DNA from: Pelargonium cotyledonis
Taxonomy: Eukaryota; Streptophyta; Magnoliopsida; Geraniales; Geraniaceae
Direction of reading: 5' to 3'
Length of the DNA: 64,000 nt
NCBI GenBank assembly: GCA_036897625.1
Contig: JAYMTA010000020.1
Span: 1 to 64,000 of the forward strand
Positions 1-8,499 of the stretch are shown here, in pieces (within the stretch, counting starts at the first letter, position 1; each line of letters begins with the position of its first letter). The notes below the pieces were generated by a model. That model was not told the origin of the DNA. It was given only the letters and a program-made list of their open reading frames with translations, and made no database searches. The position numbers were made by a program, and so were the translations under genes.

Positions 1-3000
1 CCTACGGTTGAACAATATTATTGCCTAATTGAAGAAGAACTCAAACCTAGGTACACAGTCTCTTCCTAGCTTGCATTCGGTCAGTAGTTAAAGCAACACT
101 TTCTCTTGATCGCATTCCAATAGAAGTTGATGGCTAGGAATTGATAGCTGCACTCGCCTATTGAAAGACAGCTTGCTTTCCATGAATACAACCTCCTTTA
201 TTTACCTGAATTATCCGCAAAGAAACCAAGGCAATTGACTCATTTATAAACTACTAAAGCAGTAGCAGCTGCACGCAAAGAATACTTGTGAACTCCTAAA
301 TTCAATAGTTACAGTTAATTGAGTTGTTACTTATTATCCTGGAACTAAAAGATTAATAATAATACAGGAACTTTCCTAAAACAAATAGAATCCGTTAAGC
401 ACTAGGTTTCCCTCTGTATTCCCATTAGAATATCTAAAACTCCTCGCACTGAAGTAGAGTCTCTCCTCCTTTACGTCTATACAGCTTCACAGCTTCCACG
501 AAGACTTAGGATTAACACCTTTACCTAATAGATCGGAATCTTCTACAAGATAAACCATCAAGACTACCCTTGCTTACAAAGATTAGTCTTTAACTCCAGT
601 TCGCCTTACAAACAACGAGTACAGAGCTACCTAAGCAGCTTTCCCTAACAAACAACAAAACTAATGCTCTAATTTGCTGGATACACCTTCGTCGATTATC
701 CAGGAGAAACTTATATAATTCAGAGATTCCTAAACTATCTCCAGGGGAATTCTAATACAATTAATTAGACTTTCTTTACCGTCTATCCCATTCCTTAGAA
801 TTTTGAGGACATTAGCAATGAAAGAGCAAACCAGCTTACAAGATTTAGAGTTATGTTAGGAAGATAAAGGAAAGTTGGTTCCTGCATAAAGAAATTGTAT
901 TGAGAAGAACTCCTTTACCTACCGTCCAGTTAGACTAGAAATTAGAGATTAAATCTTAAAGGGAATCGGAATATCCGGTCTAAGGAAAGCAACAATACCT
1001 CTAGAATCAGTGACCTTATTATCAGGAACTTCCTTTTTAAGCCAGGAATACATTTACTCCCTCATAAACTAGTAAACAGGAACCTCCTTTTATTAGTAAG
1101 ATTAGCATTAGCTTCTATTCGCTGTCTCTGTCAAACAGTAGCTCCTTATTAGCTCAGTCAAGAGTATCCTAGCTAAAGATGACTTTCTGAAAGGTAGGGA
1201 AAAGCTGAGTTGTGAGAACCTGGTATTTATACTTTAAAACGAATAAATTAATAGTGTTACAGTTATCAGGTAAAACAATAATATGGAATATGTTCTCCTA
1301 AATCCATTAGCTGCACCGGTTATCCCATTTCCCATTAGAGCTGTAGACATGAATTAGAAAATTAGACATAAATAAGGATTTAGAATTTGTACACCAAGAA
1401 AACTCAATTGATAGGGAAATTCATTAAGTTGACACAAGTAAAGCAATACTAACACCCAGCAAATACGCGCACATGACCGGAATTCTATATAGTTTACAGA
1501 ATAAGACTTTATACCCGAGACACGTTTGTAAATGAAGAGGTTTTCCTTTAACTCTCCTTTAATTGCTTATCCGCACATGAAAGTGAGATTCCTCCATTAC
1601 AAAGAATAGAATTCTCTACTAGCTATCCAAACTGAAACCAAGGAATACCAAGGAATACTGAAGACATTAATTGACTCCTTCTGAAACTACAAATACAGGA
1701 ACTCATTTCTTAGCTTTAGCAGCAATCGCAGGAATCCGGTTTATCCACCACTAAGAGAGAGAAAAGTCTAAACTATTCTATAAAATAACTAGGAATCTAA
1801 AAATCCCTAAATTACCACCACAGTAAATAGCACTTCCCTTTAGGACGGCTCCCTCTTAAAAGATAACCTATTGACTTGCATAAAGGAAACTAAAGAACTC
1901 ATACGGAAAAGTACTCTCTAGCATACTTCCAATTCCACTAACTAGAACTGGAAATTCTATAAGTATAAGTAATTGCCCCCTCAGTTCCTACTTTACAAGA
2001 GATTCTATTTATAGACTTGCTGGCTAAAGATAAAGAACATACATTTTTCTGTCTAATACCCCTTTACTTGCAATACACATAGATTGGTTCTAAATTGGTA
2101 CCGAATTAGTACAACCAGGAAAGTACCTAATTTAATGTCCTGGTTATAACAAGACAAAGTTGACACACTAACAAAGAAGATCTGCCTTTGCTATTCCTAA
2201 GGTTTTCCTAATTCTACAAGCAATACCGCCATTAGACCGGAATTCAATTAGTTGGTTTACAGAATAAAACACCGGAAGTGGACCGGTTTAGAAGTTGGGC
2301 AGAGGTAAACCATTAACAAAAACTCGCAATACCGTAGAACAAAACTCTTACCTTGCTTTTCCTAAAACAAATAGAATCCGGTTCTCCCTTTGCCAGCTAT
2401 CCAAAAGAAAAAAGATATTGTATTGACTCCTTTAAGGACAACTTTCACTTCCTAAGAGTTTAGCATAGCATAGCTGCTGTTACACTATAAATAAAAGGCA
2501 GTTTACTTTATCTATCTTAATCTGTTATCTTCCTTGAAATAGAGTTATTTCCAACAATTAGAAATTACTAAGACTTCTCAAAGAATCTATTTATTCTGTT
2601 ATTCCTATTCCTTAACTGTCAATGTCAAAATTCTATAAGTCCTGCAGGCTACCTCAGTTCCTAGCTTTACAAACAAAGAATCCAAATAGCTTGCTCCTCA
2701 TGCGAATACAAAACCTGGAATATCCAAATAATGCAAAGTTTGTAGGAAAAAGCACTGCCCTTAAAAGACTATCCTCTTAACTTGACTTAGTTCTATGACT
2801 TAATATCCTTAAATTCCTAAGCCTTGAACACTAAAAACCAAATAGACAACTTCCTCTACACTAAACTAATAAGAAATTCAAGACTTAAAATAAAGCAATC
2901 CCATGAGAACAAAACCCCTTTCAGTATAAGGACTTTCCAGAAAATACTCAGGATTATGAATACAGATTAACGAAAAGAACTCTAATATTTCTATTTCTAT

Positions 3001-4400
3001 AAATTCTTGCATTTATAATTTATTACCATTACCAGTTAATATACCTTGTAAGCTGTTTGTACATTTAACCCATAAACTTGAGGATTTACCCTATTTTAGA
3101 CACCTCTTAAGCTTTGAGCCCTTAACATAGTTTTAGAAGTTTAGAATTCCTTGTATCTACTCAGTTTAATGGAATCCTAAAAAGCATGACATGAGGAGCT
3201 TCCCTTTAGAAAAACTTTGGCAGGTGATACATTTCAATTGAATGGGATTTTCCTTTATTAGAATTTTCTTACTTTTTTCCTATTTCTATAAAGCCTTGCT
3301 AAAAAAAAAGAAAGTTTGCTCGGAATACTTAATTAAGGAAGACTGGAATTTTCCCTACTTTGAGTTAAACCTTTCTTGAGTCACTATTATTTGTATTAGG
3401 ACTTAGAAGAAATAGAAGAGATAGAAAAGAAAATACACGAGAGAAAGAGATAACTAAAGGAAAGGTAAAATTAAGATAACTCTATTCTTGTAGCCCGTCA
3501 TAGTATGCATATTATTCCAGCGGGCACTGTACTATTAGATTACCTTTAGATTACCTATATAGTTAAGAGTACTGTAGATAGTAAAACTACACACTAAAAG
3601 ACCTGCAAAAGAAACCCGGCTCTAAACTTAGCTTCAAATGCTATATTCCTTAAAAGCTTAACTGGAAACACATTATAAATTATAAAGCTCTTAATGTCTT
3701 AAACTTGCTCACTCATCAATCTACACACACAATAAAAAAGAAAGGGACTCACACAGAACACTGAAAAGAGTAGAACCCTCTCTTGTGAACTAGACTTCTC
3801 TAAGATACACCCAAAGGAGCCCTAAGCTAAGAGGCTCTTCAGATAGGCAGGATAGACTGGAATCTTGCTCTAATGCTGCTAGTGTATTCCTTACCTCAGT
3901 AGCCAGTTAAATTTGTATAGTTTGTATAGATAGCGGAAATTGTCTTACAGTTGTTAAGGAGAATATCCCACATTTACTATCTTTTATAATTAACAGAGGA
4001 TAGAGAAACCTTACTTATAAGTACAGCAGATAATCCCTATTACTTACCGAACCAGGGGGTGCCCAGGGAGGTTAACGCATTAGAGTATTTAAAAGTACAC
4101 GGATACTTTATAACACCCAGCGTCTTATTACTTTGACTTACTGTTTCTTAGGAGCTATACCTCTCTTCCAAGCTTACACTTGCCTGTAACTTCTTTCTTA
4201 TTATCTGGAAAAACCTAGAAACAAAAGGCAGCGTTTAGCTGCATCTTATTCTGTATGAGAGCTTTCCTAGTCTTATGAGCTGCTACTATAACTGTACTCT
4301 TTGTAGCTGTACTCCGTATCTTACTCTTATAATCCTAACAAAGAAGAGGAAAGACGGAAAAAAAAAGGAAGAGTATAAACGGCTTTTGCCTCGTAATGGA
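1..4400. other. Repeat-rich AT-rich spacer
   Basis: No gene is recognisable here; every frame is cut by stops at short intervals. The stretch is full of short dispersed repeats. One word occurs at 371-394 and 2357-2380 (core TTTCCTAAAACAAATAGAA). A second, beginning GACCGGAATTC and followed by a shared GTTTACAGAATAA, is at 1475 and 2235. One copy of a longer dispersed repeat lies at 3044-3205. Words near 24-40 and 133-151 recur inverted near 58.3-58.5 kb. The same vocabulary returns in 49.6-54.7 kb in the same orientation and in 55-60 kb mostly inverted. This is typical of expanded plant mitochondrial intergenic DNA; the repeats are short and diverged. Confidence 0.6.
3044..3205 (+). repeat. 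Dispersed repeat R1, copy 1
   Basis: A diverged repeat of about 160 bp. Shared blocks in order are TGTACATTTAACCCATAAAC, TTTGAGCCCTTAACATAG, TTTAGAATTCCTTGT and AGCATGACAT followed by GAGCTTC. The same blocks in the same order and strand occur at 52462-52615, 52860-53006 and 54512-54694. Spacing differs by small indels. No coding frame is shared, so it looks like a non-coding duplicated segment. Confidence 0.7.
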
Positions 4401-4408
4401 AAGGAGAT

Positions 4409-4428
4409 AAAGCGCTAGATAAAGCGGT
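4409..4428 (+). repeat. 20-nt exact repeat shared by the two nad1 regions
   Basis: AAAGCGCTAGATAAAGCGGT occurs here and, identical and in the same orientation, at 61035-61054. Both copies lie downstream of a nad1 piece when read on the minus strand: about 1.5 kb after exon 1 and about 0.2 kb after the stop codon. It holds an internal echo (AAAGCG twice). It may be a short recombination repeat or part of an old duplicated flank. Confidence 0.7.
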
Positions 4429-4600
4429 AGGTGCCCCTGCCAATAACCATCGGTATAAGCGGTTAAAGATGTTCAAGCTACCATCCTCATGGTAGACCTA
4501 AAGACGGAACTCTTCCGGGTGAACTCAATGAAAGGTGAGCTTTAGCTTTACTTAACTGAGCCCTAAAGAAACAAGAACTCAGACTCAAGGTTCGTAAGAG

Positions 4601-4684
4601 CTCTGAAGGAACTGAAGAGGGATGGTGCAAGCTTGTCTGAACAAAGTGAGGAGTATTTAGTTTGGCTCCGAAGGAACTGAGGAG
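4601..4684 (+). repeat. Hairpin array A (three tandem-G.A hairpins)
   Basis: Three copies of the 19-nt hairpin element lie at 4601-4619 (CTCTGAAGGAACTGAAGAG), 4635-4653 (GTCTGAACAAAGTGAGGAG) and 4666-4684 (CTCCGAAGGAACTGAGGAG), spaced 30-35 nt. Each folds as an outer stem of 3-4 bp, GA facing GA, a 2-bp inner stem and a 3-nt loop. The outer stem of the third copy differs from the first on both sides at the same pair (T-A to C-G), so pairing is kept. The reading frame across the array is incidental. Confidence 0.8.
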
Positions 4685-5224
4685 GGGGAGGGAAGCCCAA
4701 GAATTCATACTGAAATCCTAGAGCTCCATTTACCATCAAATATTAGAAAGATGGAACCTCGCTTGGAAAACTGGGCTAAGAAAACCTACCTCAAATGGAT
4801 ATACGTCAGATCTAAATAGGAAGTGTAAGCTACTTACCTAAGTGCACCTTTTGGTATGTAGTTTTGTACGAATCAAAGAGAAAACTTGAGATTCCGCGCT
4901 ATTCTGAGGCGGCGGACTTGCCGCTAGGAGCTTCTAGTTTTGAATCCTTGGGAAAAATCCACCTAAGATATAGGCAGATATCTAGACTCCTTTCCCTATG
5001 GTAAGGCAACGCAAAAAGAGCAGAAGCCTCTTCTTGTAGGGTACTTTGAGTCCTCTAACTACCCAACCAGCCAGATTCTTCTTTCTTGGTTAGGTCTTGC
5101 CGGTATCAACAACGAGAAAAAAGATAGAGCAAAGAGTGCGTAGCTACCCTTTTCTATAATACGCGTAGGATGAAGACTCACTAAGTTAGAAACACCAGGC
5201 TTGATAAAGCGAGGTTAGTAATAG

Positions 5225-5439
5225 CTCCGAATAAAATGAGGAGGATTGTTATAGCTCTGAACAAAGTGAAGAGGCAAGTTATCTTGACCGAATGAAATGA
5301 GGAGGGAGGGTTTATCTTGTCCGAATGAAATGAGGAGGTATGTTTTATGGCTCTGAACAAAGTGAAGAGGATTGGTTTATAGCTTTGAAGGAACTGAAAA
5401 GGAGTGGCAAGGTTTATCCTGGCTGAACAAAGTGAAGAG
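5225..5439 (+). repeat. Hairpin array B (seven tandem-G.A hairpins)
   Basis: Seven copies start at 5225, 5255, 5286, 5319, 5351, 5383 and 5421, a period of 30-38 nt. The 19-nt core follows NNNY-GA-RN-RAA-NY-GA-RNNN. Outer stems are CTCC/GGAG, CTCT/AGAG, CC/GG (two flanking mismatches), TCC/GGA, CTCT/AGAG, CTTT/AAAG and CT/AG. Inner stems are AT/AT, AC/GT, AT/AT, AT/AT, AC/GT, AG/CT and AC/GT. Both stems covary while the two GA steps never change. Spacers of 11-19 nt are looser and often hold TTTAT or TTATAG. The array lies on the strand opposite to nad1, about 0.5 kb beyond exon 1. Open frames crossing it on both strands are by-products of a repeat with few stops. Confidence 0.85.
5406..5428 (+). 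repeat. 23-nt hairpin flank repeated at 6524-6546
   Basis: The 23 nt leading into the last hairpin of array B, beginning GGCAAGGTTTATCCTGG, are repeated exactly at 6524-6546, where they also lead into a hairpin copy. So spacer plus hairpin was duplicated as a unit across nad1 exon 1. Confidence 0.8.
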
Positions 5440-5699
5440 TAAGACTTGCTTGTTTGGCTTGCTTTTGTCCCAAATTGAAAGGATGGGTAATATGTTCTCA
5501 GAACAAGACTTTGACAATATGACTTCACTGGTCAGCAATACCAAGTTAGACAGAGAACAAGACAGTAGCAAACGTATACCTGTTCGCTCTATACCAAGCA
5601 CGAAAGAGTAAGGATAACTGTGGGTTCGTGATACCCTAATGGGGAGAAATCCGCCCTAGAAAAAAGGCAGCTAATTCATCTCGATCACAAGGAAAGGTT

Positions 5700-5968
5700 C
5701 ATGATGGGATACAGGAAGCATCTGCGGCACGCTCCTCGCATATTTAAGAATTTCCAGTCCAGGACTGCCTTTGACACGCTCATTCTCTTGAAAGTAGGTG
5801 GCTGGATTTATCCAGACTCTATAAACGAGACTTTATGCTCGGTGTTTACGAGTCCCAGTCCTGTCACCACACCCGTGCAGAATAGATCATTCAACACCTA
5901 CAGCAGAGTAAGCTAAAGCATACCTTGTGCCTCTGTAGTCTCATACGTGACCGAACGGCCGCTACTTT
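5700..5968 (-). other. nad1i394 group II intron, 5' half (approximate extent)
   Basis: Reading the minus strand beyond exon 1, the NAD1 reading frame runs into unrelated sequence ([11 protein letters not shown] and on) that is less AT-rich than the surrounding spacer. This is the expected place for the 5' part of the trans-spliced group II intron nad1i394. I do not see a perfect GUGYG start; the nearest candidate, GTAGCGGCC, begins a few bases after the homologous junction, so the 5' splice site is uncertain by up to about 9 nt. The 3' limit of the half-intron is not visible, and 5700 is only where the richer sequence fades. Confidence 0.55.
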
Positions 5969-6355
5969 CTTACTCGACCAACCCGCTATAATAATTCCAT
6001 AAACACCTAATGAAGAAATAGCAAACAAATAAAGTAAGCCTATGTTTAAATCTGATAAGACCATACCATAATCCAAGGGTACAACAGCCCAAGCAACCAG
6101 ACTCAACATAAATGTCGCCACCGGAGCCATCCGAAAAAGGAAGAAAGATGCACTACTTGGCGAAATAGGTTCCTTTAGAATCAATTTCAAACCATCCGCT
6201 ATTGGTTGTAATAATCCGAATGAGCCTACTACGTCGGGGCCCTTTCGGCGTTGAACAAAAGCCATCACTTTACGTTCTGCTAACACTAGGAAGGCGACTC
6301 CTAGTAGCAAGGGAAGAATTATTCCAAGTATTTGAGCAGGAAGAGCTACGTACAT
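5969..6355 (-). CDS. nad1: NADH dehydrogenase subunit 1, exon 1 (trans-spliced)
   Basis: This encodes about the first 129 residues of NAD1, the membrane subunit of respiratory complex I that forms part of the ubiquinone-binding chamber in the inner mitochondrial membrane. The family signatures [36 protein letters not shown] and the helix around [20 protein letters not shown] are present, with hydrophobic segments at about 7-27, 76-92 and 104-126. The start is a real ATG at 6353-6355; many angiosperms have ACG that is edited. Trp at positions 89 and 126 is encoded directly by TGG, where many seed plants carry CGG and edit it. Homology ends at about GWSSK, the known site of nad1i394, and the next residues (SKYAFLGAL) are encoded at 61841. 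Since that block lies upstream on the same strand, joining must be in trans. The exact 3' end is uncertain by up to about 9 nt. Confidence 0.95.
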
Positions 6356-6501
6356 TTTTGGGTTTTTAGTGAGTCATGCTCTTTGTCTTCAGCGACTTCC
6401 AACCAATACTACATGATAGTGAAGATTGAGATCCCTATATCTCGAAAAAGGCTTTGGAGAGAGAAGAGTTACAAAATGAGCCAAGATAAATCTTCCCTTG
6501 G

Positions 6502-6558
6502 ATCTGAACAAAGTGAAGAGTTTGGCAAGGTTTATCCTGGCTGAACGAAGAAAGGAGG
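6502..6558 (+). repeat. Two hairpin copies upstream of nad1 exon 1
   Basis: A good copy is at 6502-6520 (ATCTGAACAAAGTGAAGAG; three outer pairs, GA facing GA, AC/GT inner stem). A decayed copy at 6539-6558 follows the 23-nt flank shared with 5406-5428; its second half is altered. They lie about 150-200 nt upstream of the nad1 start on the opposite strand, so hairpin copies bracket exon 1. Confidence 0.75.
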
Positions 6559-6621
6559 GTTGGCTTGGAAACCGGATTGACTCTTTACTTTGGTTATTTT
6601 ATTAAGAACAAAAAAAGAAGC

Positions 6622-7143
6622 TTATTGGCAACATACGAATGAAAGACAGGAAATAGGAAGATAGAATTGAAAAAGAGAACTTTCCGAGTCATCCAAAAGC
6701 GATGCTCTCTCTACATCTAGATGAGATATTAAGTTACCACGGTCTTTACCGTATAATGAAAGCGGATCCTGATACGTAGCCGACAAGGGTAAGAACTCCC
6801 AGCTACCTAACTGCTTCTCGTCGTCCCAATACAATTGACGAGTAAGACCAACCCCTGGAACAAGAAAAGATAAAAACTTGCTTTGCTTTCCAAAAAAAGT
6901 GGCACTAAACCCAGTGCTGCCCGTAAAACACGCATTTTTCAGTTGGCGTAATTGGCGACTCTTGAAACCGCTATACTGCAATGATAGGAAATTAGACGGA
7001 ACCCTAAGCCTTTGAGTCTCTCGTAAGAAGCTTTCTCTTTTCAGAAGACTCCTTTTCACTGCCATTAAGAACAAAAGCACTCCTTTCCCTTTCTTCTGCG
7101 CTCTAAACTTCGGCTTACTATTGACGAAAGAAACTAAAGACAA
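6622..7143 (-). CDS. Unidentified open frame (147-173 aa)
   Basis: This is one of the longest open frames in the window that is not a known gene. The frame opens with TTG at 7143; the first ATG is at 7065 and gives 147 residues (MAVKRSLLKRESF...). An in-frame TGA lies just upstream of 7143, so it does not extend further. The N-terminal third is strongly basic and the C-terminal part acidic (WDDEKQLGSWEF, LDDSESS), ending in a short hydrophobic tail. I compared it from memory with plant mitochondrial atp4, atp8, mttB, ccm, matR and ribosomal proteins and see no match. It ends about 270 nt before the nad1 start on the same strand, so it would share a transcript with nad1 exon 1. It could be a lineage-specific or chimeric mitochondrial ORF, or chance. 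Confidence 0.3.
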   Translation of the reverse strand: MSLVSFVNSKPKFRAQKKGKGVLLFLMAVKRSLLKRESFLRETQRLRVPSNFLSLQYSGFKSRQLRQLKNACFTGSTGFSATFFGKQSKFLSFLVPGVGLTRQLYWDDEKQLGSWEFLPLSATYQDPLSLYGKDRGNLISHLDVERASLLDDSESSLFQFYLPISCLSFVCCQ

Positions 7144-7150
7144 TTTTCAA

Positions 7151-7477
7151 CTAGAAAAGAAGAACAACAAGGACAAAGAACAAAAAGAAACAACAAATAA
7201 CAAAGAAAAATCTTACTAGGGAAAGTAAGAAAGAAGCTAAAGTATGAAAAATCTTCATGATCAAGATCAAAAAGATTACAAAAACCACCTTGAAAGCCCC
7301 GGAAAACCGGGGGATTCGTACCGAGGATAGAATGCTATTGATTTGAAAAAGGAGAAAAAGAATAAGAAAAAAAAGAAAAAGAAACTCCTTCATGAGAACC
7401 AGATATCCGCCGACCTTAAGAATTAAGCGTCGGGTACTTAAAGCCCCCCGGCTTACTAGACTTTTGAATCTTTTCAT
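7151..7477 (-). CDS. Unidentified hydrophobic open frame (108 aa)
   Basis: The frame starts at ATG 7477 (MKRFKSLVSRGAL...) and ends with TAG at 7151-7153, only 7 nt before the next open frame (6622-7143) in a different phase. After a basic N-terminus of about 30 residues it has two or three strongly hydrophobic stretches (EFLFLFFLILFLLF, VVFVIFLILIMKIF and a Phe/Val-rich C-terminus). A short basic head with membrane segments is typical of chimeric mitochondrial ORFs linked to male sterility, but I find no recognisable piece of atp or cox genes. The Phe/Leu content partly reflects A-rich sequence on the plus strand, so chance is possible. A GC hairpin lies inside it at 7297-7312. Confidence 0.3.
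   Translation of the reverse strand: MKRFKSLVSRGALSTRRLILKVGGYLVLMKEFLFLFFLILFLLFQINSILSSVRIPRFSGAFKVVFVIFLILIMKIFHTLASFLLSLVRFFFVICCFFLFFVLVVLLF
7297..7312. repeat. GC-rich perfect hairpin
   Basis: CCCCGG-AAAA-CCGGGG is a perfect 6-bp stem with a 4-nt loop, a GC island inside an A-rich tract. It lies inside the hydrophobic open frame at 7151-7477. It may act as an RNA stability or pausing element; nothing else supports a function. Confidence 0.5.
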
Positions 7478-7524
7478 GATGATCAAACTAACCCCTGTTC
7501 TACCACTCTCACTCCACAGATAGT

Positions 7525-7585
7525 ATAATAGGGACGCTTGAACCTGCGTCCGTTAGGCTTCAAGTCCAGCGCTCTACCAATCGGA
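7525..7585 (-). pseudogene. tRNA-Lys-like remnant
   Basis: On the minus strand TTGGTAGAGCGCTGG gives a D-arm and CTTGAAGCCTAACGG an anticodon 3' side like tRNA-Lys (which has CCTAA after the loop), followed by ACGCAGGTTCAAGCG in place of a T-arm. The anticodon position reads TGA rather than TTT, the anticodon stem pairs poorly and no acceptor stem forms, so it is decayed. A second Lys-like remnant at 17777-17850 shares the CCTAACGG block. Confidence 0.6.
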
Positions 7586-7654
7586 AAAGGGAGCTTACCC
7601 TCCTTCGGATGCCTTCAAAGCTCTTACTATTTTCCTATTAGAACGGGAACAAGG

Positions 7655-7745
7655 AAAAAAGAGCTGACTTTCTTTAGCAATGACTCAACTTGAACCCATA
7701 ACATCTGATCCAATTAACTAGTGCTTTACCAACTGACAACTCCTA
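7655..7745 (-). pseudogene. tRNA remnant with shared trailer, copy 1
   Basis: The minus strand shows GTTGTCAGTTGGTAAAGCA (D-arm), a weak anticodon arm (loop TAATTGG) and GGGTTCAAGTTGAG (T-arm). The tRNA 3' half and the next roughly 20 nt of trailer (GTCAGCTCTTTTT on the minus strand) are nearly the same as in the remnant at 8391-8478. The two are therefore descendants of one duplicated tRNA-plus-trailer segment. Confidence 0.6.
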
Positions 7746-8390
7746 AATAAACTGTCAATACAAGACTGACTACTTACTGCATTTGAAAGGAGGAGCGAAA
7801 TCTAGTCTTTCTCTAAGTGATTAAAAAGACAGCCAAGACAAGTAAACTTCCCTTATGTCTAGACCCTTTGTGTAAGACCTCTGACTCTCTATCCCTAATT
7901 TCCTACTACACAGGAAAGCGCTAAACAGGAAAGCAGTAACAACTAACAACTAAATAAGAAGCCTATTAATCCTTCCTTGAGTCTTTTCCAAACCTAGCTG
8001 CAAGGAACACAGGGAAGACAGCTGCCCATAATACAGCTACAATAAGAAAGCAGCTTTTTGACTAATACGACGAGTTCTATATAAGGTCCCGCTTTTCCTC
8101 TCAAGTCTTGTACCAAAACTTAACTTTGAAGGCATTTGAACCACTGACACGAGTTTCATGAACCTTTGCTCTGCCACTTGAAAATACTCCAAATAATTGC
8201 ACTGATTACAACACAAAATTGAAACACTCCAATTACTATAGGAGGTTACTATAGCTAGACTATAAGAAAGATGATCAGGATAAGCTAAATGTAGTCTAGG
8301 AAAGGATAATAGGAAGGTCAAGGATCTGAGAACAGAGAAAGAGGAAACAAACTAGAAATAGAAAGTCTAGACTAAGAAACTCGATCACTG

Positions 8391-8478
8391 AAAAAGAGCT
8401 GACTTTCATTAGCAATGACTGGACTTGAACTAATACATCACGGTCAAGCTCATACTTGCTCTACCAACTCAGTTATGA
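8391..8478 (-). pseudogene. tRNA remnant with shared trailer, copy 2
   Basis: The minus strand reads ACTGAGTTGGTAGAGCAAG (D-arm), a diverged anticodon region and TAGTTCAAGTCCAGTC (T-arm), then AAAGTCAGCTCTTTTT. The part from the T-loop into the trailer matches the copy at 7655-7745, about 735 nt away, while the 5' half differs. Acceptor and anticodon stems do not close, so it is not a working tRNA. Confidence 0.6.
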
Positions 8479-8499
8479 AACGCAATTAACTATACAGGA

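Noticed and set aside
5225-5439. CRISPR-like array
   Set aside because: Regular spacing, but the repeats covary instead of being identical, spacers are only 11-19 nt and similar to each other, and the context is mitochondrial with no cas genes.
5181-5611. Open frames of 74-115 codons on both strands near 5.2-5.6 kb
   Set aside because: They run over the hairpin array, whose repeat unit happens to lack stops in these frames; one opens with GTG. No family features.
7655-8478. A plant SINE family
   Set aside because: tRNA-like 3' halves with a shared trailer suggest duplication, but there is no A or B box pair with a body, no poly-A or simple tail and no target-site duplication that I can see.
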